18,825 nt of DNA from JBEVEP01 sp040512755 (lineage in GTDB: Bacteria; Pseudomonadota; Alphaproteobacteria; Rhizobiales; Rhizobiaceae), in the NCBI GenBank assembly GCA_040512755.1, contig JBEVEP010000258.1, positions 1 to 18,825 on the forward strand, written 5' to 3'. The notes below the pieces were generated by a model. The model saw only the letters and a list, made by a program, of their open reading frames with translations, was not told the origin of the DNA and made no database searches. How positions within the stretch are numbered: position 1 is the first letter of the stretch; every line of letters begins with the position of its first letter. The translations under genes and the position numbers were made by a program. This document shows positions 13,936 through 18,825 of this stretch, piece after piece.

Positions 13936-14021
13936 CCATAAAAAGAAAAGCCCGGATCATTGAACTGCCCCCCAAGGTTGTGTCCAACTTTCGGGTGGTC
14001 AGTTCAAATTCCCGGGCTTTC
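13936..14021 (-). terminator. Rho-independent terminator of the rpiA-DUF2059 transcript with an enlarged palindromic loop
   Basis: On the minus strand a GAAAGCCCGG arm (14021 to 14012) pairs with CCGGGCTTTTC (13955 to 13945), and a T-run (CTTTTCTTTTTATGG) follows. The arms enclose a 46-bp palindromic segment (13961-14006), so the whole unit is one long imperfect hairpin of about 75 bases. It starts 31 bases after the DUF2059 stop codon. Confidence 0.75.
13961..14006. repeat. 46-bp palindromic element resembling abutted IS3-type ends
   Basis: The left end TGAACTGCCCCCCAAGGTTG (13961-13980) and the complement of the right end, TGAACTGACCACCCGAAAGT (14006 to 13987), align closely, each beginning TGAACTG. 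From memory this matches the style of terminal inverted repeats of IS3-family elements (TGAACTGCCCCCCAA-type followed by GTTGGAC). No transposase and no convincing target duplication are present, so this is either a relic with both ends fused or a small palindromic repeat of its own. Confidence 0.5.
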
Positions 14022-14052
14022 GAATCTACTCTTTCGCTGAGAAATCAAAGAC

Positions 14053-14667
14053 TCAGTTCGGCGAGCCTTCCGCCGCCGGCGCCTGCGTTCCAGGAGCTGC
14101 GCCACCTTCGGTGACCGGGAGAACGGGCGCCGCCCCGTCTTGTGCGGGCGGAACAGCTTTGGCGGCCTTCTGGGCGATCTCAGCGCCGACAGTCTGGGCG
14201 AGATCACGGGCGATGCCGTTCTGCCAGATCTGTGCGGCCTTGATCAGTTCGCGTGTGACGATCGGGCCATTGGACAGAAGCTTGAGACCGGCCTCGGACT
14301 GGTAGAACGCAGCGATCTGATTGAGCTGATCCTCGTTGAAGGATCTCGCATAGGCCAGTGCAGCTTCACGCTCCAGATCGCCGCGACGCGATGCCAGCTT
14401 CATCGTCTGATCATCGACCGTCTTGATGATCAATTCCTGCAGATCCGGATTCTTCTCGATCAGTTGCGTCTTCAGCGCCCGCGCGGCAGCCGGCAGAATG
14501 ACATCATACTCGTCCGTCACATTGATCGCGTCGACAGCGGCACGGGCAGCCTTCAGGTGGCTTTCGGATATTTCCTGGGCAGAGGCTACAACGTGATGCG
14601 AAATGGCCGCGACCGCCGCAAAGGCAACAGTTACGGCGATGCGGCGGACGCGTTCGGATAGAATCAT
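14053..14667 (-). CDS. Exported DUF2059 domain protein
   Basis: A 204-residue protein, probably periplasmic. Residues 1-31 are a signal peptide (MILSERVRRIAVTVAFAAVAAISHH, cleavage near VASAQ). A helical DUF2059 domain follows (about 70-150) with the family pattern SFNEDQLNQIAAFYQSEAGLKLLS. The C-terminal 40 residues are low-complexity, rich in Ala, Pro and Gly, and probably disordered. The function of DUF2059 is unknown. It lies 18 bp downstream of rpiA in a conserved-looking rpiA-DUF2059 pair and ends at a strong terminator, so it is almost certainly co-transcribed with rpiA. Confidence 0.9.
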   Translation of the reverse strand: MILSERVRRIAVTVAFAAVAAISHHVVASAQEISESHLKAARAAVDAINVTDEYDVILPAAARALKTQLIEKNPDLQELIIKTVDDQTMKLASRRGDLEREAALAYARSFNEDQLNQIAAFYQSEAGLKLLSNGPIVTRELIKAAQIWQNGIARDLAQTVGAEIAQKAAKAVPPAQDGAAPVLPVTEGGAAPGTQAPAAEGSPN

Positions 14668-14685
14668 GACAGATTGAACTCCTGT

Positions 14686-15384
14686 TTAGCGGGCCGCGTG
14701 CAGGGTCTCTATGCCATCAGCGGACGCGACGATAGCCGCGGTCGCAAGCCCTAGAAACAAACCATGCTCGACGACGCCGGGAATGGCGTGGAGAGCCTCG
14801 GACAGCGCTCTTGTATCCGGAATGCGGCCAAAAGATGCATCGAGGATCAGATGTCCACCGTCTGTAACAAAAGGTTCGCCATTCGTCATCCTCAATGTCA
14901 GCGGGCCAGCCAAGCCCAGCTTTGATGCCGCTCGGGCGATTGCGATCTCCGTCGCCTTCAACCCGAATCGGTTGACCTCGATGGGCAGCGGGAAGCGGCC
15001 GAGAGTGTCGACAAGCTTGGACGCGTCCGAAATGACGACCAGCCCGGCCGAGGCGGCCGCGACTATCTTCTCGCGCAACAGAGCCCCACCCCCGCCCTTG
15101 ATAAGGGACAGCGACGGATCGATCTCATCGGCGCCATCCACGGTCAGATCGAGTTCAGGCATGTCGTCCAGCGTCGCGAGCGGAACGCCCAGCTCCCGGC
15201 AGAGCGCTGCCGTACGCTCGGAGGTCGCTACGCCGGTAATTCGCATGCCCGAAGCCGCTTTCTCCGCCAGAAGGCGAACGAATTCCTCGGCCGTCGATCC
15301 CGTTCCGATGCCGAGCCGCATTCCGCTCTCGACGTACCCGAGCGCTGCCCGTGCGGCTTCGATCTTCAGCGATTTCGCATCCAT
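14686..15384 (-). CDS. rpiA: Ribose-5-phosphate isomerase A
   Basis: A 232-residue cytoplasmic enzyme interconverting ribose 5-phosphate and ribulose 5-phosphate in the pentose phosphate pathway. Motifs: phosphate-binding GIGTGSTAEEF (25-35), TSERTAALC (54-62), DGADEID with D83 and D86, KGGGGALLREK with K96 and the catalytic base E105, and GVVEHGLFLGLA near the C-terminus. Each catalytic residue is two positions after its E. coli RpiA counterpart. Length is normal. The start is the ATG at 15384. It heads the rpiA-DUF2059 transcript and is divergent from gph with 148 bp between start codons, so the promoters probably overlap. Confidence 0.97.
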   Translation of the reverse strand: MDAKSLKIEAARAALGYVESGMRLGIGTGSTAEEFVRLLAEKAASGMRITGVATSERTAALCRELGVPLATLDDMPELDLTVDGADEIDPSLSLIKGGGGALLREKIVAAASAGLVVISDASKLVDTLGRFPLPIEVNRFGLKATEIAIARAASKLGLAGPLTLRMTNGEPFVTDGGHLILDASFGRIPDTRALSEALHAIPGVVEHGLFLGLATAAIVASADGIETLHAAR

Positions 15385-15532
15385 GGCAATGTCTTCCGGA
15401 CCTCATATCCGGGCCGCTCCTAACATCTTTGGCCGCAAGGGCAAAGGCTTTCTCCCGCCATGCCGTGGTCTGCGGCTTGCATGTGTGAGGATCGCGGGCT
15501 ATCCGGCTTGCAGCCCAAGGGACTGCGCTTTC

Positions 15533-16222
15533 ATGACCAAGCCAATCGTGGTTTTCGATCTCGACGGTACGCTGGTCGATACCGCACCTGATCTGCTCGA
15601 CAGCCTGAGCCACAGCCTGGGCGCGGGAGGAGCAAGGCTCGCCAATACGACCGGCCTCCGCAGCTATGTCGGACATGGCGGTCGAGTCATGATCGAGCGG
15701 GCTTTCGCCGCCCAGAACAAGGTGCTCGCGCCAGAAGAGCATGACCGGCTCTATGCGGTTTTCCTCGACCATTACGGGTCGAACATGCCCGGCAAGTCAC
15801 AGCCCTACCCCGGCGTCATCGAGGCGGTTGAGCGCTTTTCCAAAGCGGATTTCCTGATGGCGATCTGCACCAACAAGACGGAAGGTTTTTCGCAACGGCT
15901 CATCAATGCGCTCGGAATGGAGCGGCATTTTGCGGCGATCTGCGGCCAGGACACTTTCACCTTTCGCAAGCCGGATCCGCGCCATCTGATCTCGACCATC
16001 GAAATGGCCGGGGGCGATCCCGGAAGGGCTCTCATGGTCGGCGATTCGCGAACAGATATCGACACTGCCAAGGCGGCCGGGATTCCGGTTGTCGCCGTGG
16101 ACTTCGGCTATACGGACCGCCACGTGCGGGAGTTCGAGCCATCGAGAATCATCTCACATTTCGATGAACTGACAGTCGGGCTCGCGGAGCGCCTGATCGC
16201 ATCAGCCACGGACGCGCGCTGA
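15533..16222 (+). CDS. gph: Phosphoglycolate phosphatase-type HAD hydrolase
   Basis: A 229-residue cytoplasmic HAD-superfamily phosphatase, best match to Gph, which clears 2-phosphoglycolate arising from DNA repair or Rubisco oxygenation. HAD motifs: I VVFDLDGTLVDT (nucleophile D9, D11), II ICTNKTEG (T113), III K146 in FRKPDP, IV VGDSRTDIDTAKAAG (D171, D175). An alpha-helical type I cap lies between motifs I and II. The frame is open far upstream (from 14711), but that part is antisense to rpiA; the ATG at 15533 with AAGGGA about 10 bases before it and the family-like start MTKPIVVFDLDGT decide the start. It is divergent from rpiA. Substrate is by family and not certain, since other HAD phosphatases look alike. 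Confidence 0.9.
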   Translation: MTKPIVVFDLDGTLVDTAPDLLDSLSHSLGAGGARLANTTGLRSYVGHGGRVMIERAFAAQNKVLAPEEHDRLYAVFLDHYGSNMPGKSQPYPGVIEAVERFSKADFLMAICTNKTEGFSQRLINALGMERHFAAICGQDTFTFRKPDPRHLISTIEMAGGDPGRALMVGDSRTDIDTAKAAGIPVVAVDFGYTDRHVREFEPSRIISHFDELTVGLAERLIASATDAR

Positions 16223-16250
16223 TCCCGCTCCACGGCTGGAAGCCTGACGA

Positions 16251-16571
16251 TTATCCGCTTCTCGCCATGACGACGAGGCGGGGCGTCCGGCGGAGAGGCA
16301 TCACTTTTCCGTTCTTCACCCGCACGCGGCGGAACACCGTAACCATCTGCTCACGGGTACAGGGGATGGCGCCAAGGACAATGGCGCGTCGTCTTTCAAA
16401 TGCGGTCAGATCGTAGTGGGGAGCCGAGGTTTTCGGCGGTCCTTGATAGATCAGCCGGTGCACGCCTAGCCTTGCCGCGAATCGATGAAGCTCATCCGTG
16501 TCATCCGCTAGAAGATGGCACCAGCGCTTGCCCACCCAAGACCAGATCGCATCGTCCACATAGACGGCCAT
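16251..16571 (-). CDS. DUF4031 domain protein
   Basis: A 106-residue small protein of the DUF4031 family, function unknown. Family pattern: AVYVDDAIW at the start, WCHLLADDTDELHRFAARLGV (17-37), HYDLT (52-56) followed by RRRAIVLGAI. The conserved histidines and aspartates suggest a possible metal or nucleotide site, but this is speculation. It starts 22 bases after the eipB stop, so it is probably the second gene of that transcript, and it is convergent with gph with only 28 bases between stops. The gap shows no clear terminator. Confidence 0.88.
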   Translation of the reverse strand: MAVYVDDAIWSWVGKRWCHLLADDTDELHRFAARLGVHRLIYQGPPKTSAPHYDLTAFERRRAIVLGAIPCTREQMVTVFRRVRVKNGKVMPLRRTPRLVVMARSG

Positions 16572-16592
16572 GAGGCGTTTCGAGCTTGACTG

Positions 16593-17417
16593 CTACTTCG
16601 TGCAGTTCTTCGGCATGTCGAACAGCGACAGGTTCACAAGCTTCCCCTTCATCGAAAAATCTCCGTAGTCCATGAGGAGGTCCCTCGTGAGGCCATTCTT
16701 GTGCATCTTGAAGCTGATCCGGTATTCGGGCAGCTCTTCCCCGCCTTCCTTGGCCTCATCGAAGTATGCGATGTCTACCGGCCAGTACGCGTCCTTGCTG
16801 AGGTTGGCGAGCGCCGGGAGTTCGGGATCGCCGCTGTCAGCCTTCTCCTGCTTGCCGATAACCACCGTCGTCGTCATCACCTGATTGGCGTCCTCCGAGC
16901 CGTCGAAAAGGCTTGTTTCATAAAAACTTTCGCCCTTTTCCGCTTTTCCCAGAAGCTCCATCAGATGCTGGGTGGGGAATTGCGTCGGCGCGAGATCGAG
17001 CTTCTGCTCTTCAGGTTTTTCGATATCGACGGTCAGTCCGGACGGTTCACGGGTTGCCGTGCCCTTCACTTCGCGGTCAAGATTCTGGTCCACGAAGGAT
17101 TTGGTGACGAAGCTGAACGTCTTGCCGTCGGCGTCTTCGAATGTCGTGGTCTGCTGATCGGTGAGCCGTGTGACGTCGCTGGTGTCGATTCGTGTGACGA
17201 AACGGAACGTCACTGTATATCCCTCACAGGCCGAACCGTTGAACTCATAGACCATGCGGCCGGAAAGGCCTGTGATTCCAGAGCGATCGCTTGCCCTGTC
17301 AAGCGCGAGGTCGTAAACCGCCCTGTGTGGCGCGAGAAGCTGCGCTGCCTCTGCCGGAATGGCGGTAAATGCGGAGGATGCAGACAAGGCTACCAGGGCA
17401 AAGCGCGATATGCGCAT
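16593..17417 (-). CDS. eipB: EipB-family periplasmic envelope integrity protein (DUF1849)
   Basis: A 274-residue exported protein matching the DUF1849/EipB family. In Brucella, EipB is a periplasmic beta-spiral protein needed for envelope integrity, stress resistance and virulence. Visible features: a signal peptide (MRISRFALVALSASSAFTA, cleavage near PAEA before AQLLAPH), then the opening HRAVYDLAL typical of the family. There are only two cysteines in the mature protein, C64 (SACEGY) and C272 (KNCTK), which correspond to the conserved disulfide pair of EipB. Length fits. The frame continues nine codons upstream to a GTG, but the ATG at 17417 starts a proper signal peptide. It is divergent from ridA with 138 bp between starts. 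Confidence 0.92.
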   Translation of the reverse strand: MRISRFALVALSASSAFTAIPAEAAQLLAPHRAVYDLALDRASDRSGITGLSGRMVYEFNGSACEGYTVTFRFVTRIDTSDVTRLTDQQTTTFEDADGKTFSFVTKSFVDQNLDREVKGTATREPSGLTVDIEKPEEQKLDLAPTQFPTQHLMELLGKAEKGESFYETSLFDGSEDANQVMTTTVVIGKQEKADSGDPELPALANLSKDAYWPVDIAYFDEAKEGGEELPEYRISFKMHKNGLTRDLLMDYGDFSMKGKLVNLSLFDMPKNCTK

Positions 17418-17555
17418 GAACAAAGACTCCAGCCGGCGCGGCACTGAACAGCCGCAATCAAGGATGGCCTACAATAAAAGATGTCATGGCGGAAGCGAGG
17501 CAAAAATAGCACATCAACGCCTTCCCGCCTTCCCGCGAGACACGAGGACAACGCG

Positions 17556-18020
17556 ATGAGCGATACAATCGAAAAACGGCTGAGCGATCTCGGCGTTGCC
17601 TTGCCGGTAGCGGCGGCTCCCGCGGCAAACTATGTGCCGTTCATGCAATCCGGCAAGCTCCTGCTGACCGCAGGCCAGTTGCCGCTGAAAGACGGCAAGC
17701 TCGCTGCGACAGGCCTGCTGGGACGCGATGTCGATGTCGCAACCGGCAAGGAAGCGGCAAAATTCTGCGCAATCAACATCCTTGCCCAGGCCAAGTCAGC
17801 GCTCGGCGATCTCGAAAAGATCCGCCGGTTGGTAAAGATCACCGTTTTCGTGGCGTCGGCGCCCGAATTCACAGAACAGCACCTTGTCGCAAACGGCGCT
17901 TCCGATTTCCTTGTCGCGGTCCTCGGAGACCGGGGCAAGCATGCCCGCTCCGCGGTAGGCACAGCTTCGCTGCCGCTGAATGCGTCCGTTGAAATCGAAG
18001 CCATCATCGAAACTGAATAG
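17556..18020 (+). CDS. RidA/YjgF/YER057c/UK114 family protein
   Basis: A 154-residue cytoplasmic protein of the Rid superfamily. RidA proper hydrolyses reactive enamine/imine intermediates made by PLP enzymes, such as 2-aminoacrylate, protecting other enzymes. This member belongs to a slightly longer branch: LLLTAGQLPLKDGKL (35-49), KITVFVASAPEF (94-105) and HARSAVGTASLPLNASVEIEAI, which carries the arginine of the active site (ARSAVG) and the final glutamate-containing strand. Full deaminase activity depends on that arginine, which is present. The open frame extends 25 codons upstream but the ATG at 17556 has GAGGA about 8 bases before it and begins like the family. The gap to the next gene is only 23 bases, suggesting an operon. 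Confidence 0.9.
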   Translation: MSDTIEKRLSDLGVALPVAAAPAANYVPFMQSGKLLLTAGQLPLKDGKLAATGLLGRDVDVATGKEAAKFCAINILAQAKSALGDLEKIRRLVKITVFVASAPEFTEQHLVANGASDFLVAVLGDRGKHARSAVGTASLPLNASVEIEAIIETE

Positions 18021-18043
18021 CAAGGAACGGAATAGCACTACCC

Positions 18044-18772
18044 ATGAGCGACATTTCCTGGCTCGCCAAGCGCCCGGTTGCACACCGCGGCTTCCATGAC
18101 CTCAATAACAAGGTGTGGGAAAACACCCTGTCCGCGTTCCAGGCAGCAGTCGAGCGAGGGTACGCGATTGAATGCGACGTGCATCTTTCCAGCGATGGCG
18201 TTCCGGTGATCTTTCACGATGGCGGCCTGAAACGGTTGACCGACACTGAGGGTTTGATCTGGCAGCGGACAGCGCGCGAAATAGCCGCACTGAAGGTCGG
18301 CGGCACCGCCGACCACGTGCCCACACTCAAGGAAATGCTGGATCTCGTGAATGGCCGCGTGCCGCTGGTGGTTGAGCTCAAGGGGACTCCGGGGCACGAT
18401 GAAGGCTTGGTGGAGCGCGTGTGCGAGATGCTGCGCGCTTATGACGGCGAGGCGGCGATCATGTCCTTCGACCATTGGCTGATCCGTCAGTTTCCCCTCC
18501 ATGCGAAGAACCTTCCGACCGGCCTTACCGCGTGCGGCTCGCTCACTCACGAACTGGAAATGCACTTTTCGATGCTCGGACACGGCATTTCCTTCGTGTC
18601 CTATGGCGTCTTCGACCTGCCGAACCGGTTCGTCTCCTTCGTGCGCAAACGGCTCGACATGCCGGTCATTTCATGGACGGTGCGTGGACAGGAAGACGTC
18701 GAGCGGACCTTCGCCCATGTCGACCAGATGACATTCGAAGGCTTCGAGCCCGAGCCTGTACTAACCTCGTGA
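18044..18772 (+). CDS. Glycerophosphodiester phosphodiesterase
   Basis: A 242-residue GDPD-family TIM-barrel enzyme, cytoplasmic as there is no signal peptide. It hydrolyses glycerophosphodiesters to glycerol 3-phosphate and an alcohol. Catalytic motifs: HRGFHDL with H14 and R15, E27-N28 in VWENTLSAF, E43 and D45 in IECDVHLSSDG, the general acid H58 in FHDG, and E112-K114 in VVELKG. The core is complete and length is usual for single-domain members. It follows ridA by 23 bases with a modest AAGGA about 18 bases upstream. After its stop, 50 bases remain in the window; an ATG at 18820 preceded by TAAGG might start a next gene on the same strand, but only two codons are visible. Confidence 0.93.
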   Translation: MSDISWLAKRPVAHRGFHDLNNKVWENTLSAFQAAVERGYAIECDVHLSSDGVPVIFHDGGLKRLTDTEGLIWQRTAREIAALKVGGTADHVPTLKEMLDLVNGRVPLVVELKGTPGHDEGLVERVCEMLRAYDGEAAIMSFDHWLIRQFPLHAKNLPTGLTACGSLTHELEMHFSMLGHGISFVSYGVFDLPNRFVSFVRKRLDMPVISWTVRGQEDVERTFAHVDQMTFEGFEPEPVLTS

Positions 18773-18825
18773 CGGCGATGTGATTTTGCGCCTTGCGGCC
18801 GAGGAACTATCTAAGGCCCATGAAA

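Noticed and set aside
15394..15418. CCTCATATCC block upstream of rpiA, shared with the DAHP synthase leader repeat, and a CCGGA/TCCGG dyad
   Set aside because: Only a ten-base match in opposite orientation relative to the genes and a five-base dyad; too little to call a shared operator.
14711..15532. Long N-terminal extension in frame with gph, antisense to rpiA
   Set aside because: The extension has no family match and Gph homologues begin at the HAD motif; the ATG at 15533 has its own ribosome binding site.
18820..18825. ATG AAA at the window end as the start of another gene
   Set aside because: Only two codons visible, so it cannot be distinguished from chance.

Overview
The window looks like chromosome from a high-GC alphaproteobacterium of the order Hyphomicrobiales (Rhizobiales), most likely from the Mesorhizobium/Aminobacter/Phyllobacteriaceae side. 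This is inferred from the gene families present (DUF1849/EipB, DUF2059 next to rpiA, class II DAHP synthase, a Rhizobiales-type 3-methyladenine glycosylase I relative) and from two kinds of short intergenic palindromic repeat that resemble elements common in rhizobial genomes. No alignment was run. No rRNA, tRNA, CRISPR array, intact transposon or prophage was recognised.

Layout. Positions 1-740 (-) hold the N-terminal half of glutamyl-tRNA synthetase. After a 383-bp divergent gap containing a perfect CRP-type palindrome (861-876) comes a plus-strand cluster, 1124-4219: a small secreted protein, a secreted one-haem cytochrome c like those linked to methanol metabolism, a selenium-binding-protein/methanethiol-oxidase homologue, and a histidine-rich multispanning membrane protein. 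This is the most accessory-looking and least explained part of the window. It faces, on the minus strand, glutamine-dependent NAD+ synthetase (nadE) and a Tag-like DNA glycosylase.

From 6721 to 8325 an intergenic palindromic repeat is followed by a translationally coupled DUF1003 + DedA membrane pair (+), then by a pair of rhizobial-type repeats in inverted orientation. From 8326 to 15384 all genes are on the minus strand. In transcription order they are rpiA, a DUF2059 exported protein, a terminator, glutathione reductase gor, a gamma-glutamylcyclotransferase-like protein, class II DAHP synthase (first step of the shikimate pathway), a strong terminator, a GFA/CENP-V-like zinc protein, a YgiD-type extradiol dioxygenase and diacylglycerol kinase dgkA. 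gph (phosphoglycolate phosphatase) is divergent from rpiA. It is followed by the convergent pair DUF4031 + eipB (-), then by ridA-like and a glycerophosphodiester phosphodiesterase (+), which end the window.

How the genes fit together. Most are housekeeping: translation, NAD synthesis, pentose phosphate, shikimate, glutathione redox, envelope lipid and envelope integrity. The 1124-4219 cluster is the candidate special system. If the central protein is a methanethiol oxidase, it would turn methanethiol into formaldehyde, H2S and H2O2, with a dedicated cytochrome c and membrane protein of unknown role beside it. The usual SCO1 and MauG-type neighbours of described mtoX loci are absent here, and the enzyme lacks a visible signal peptide.
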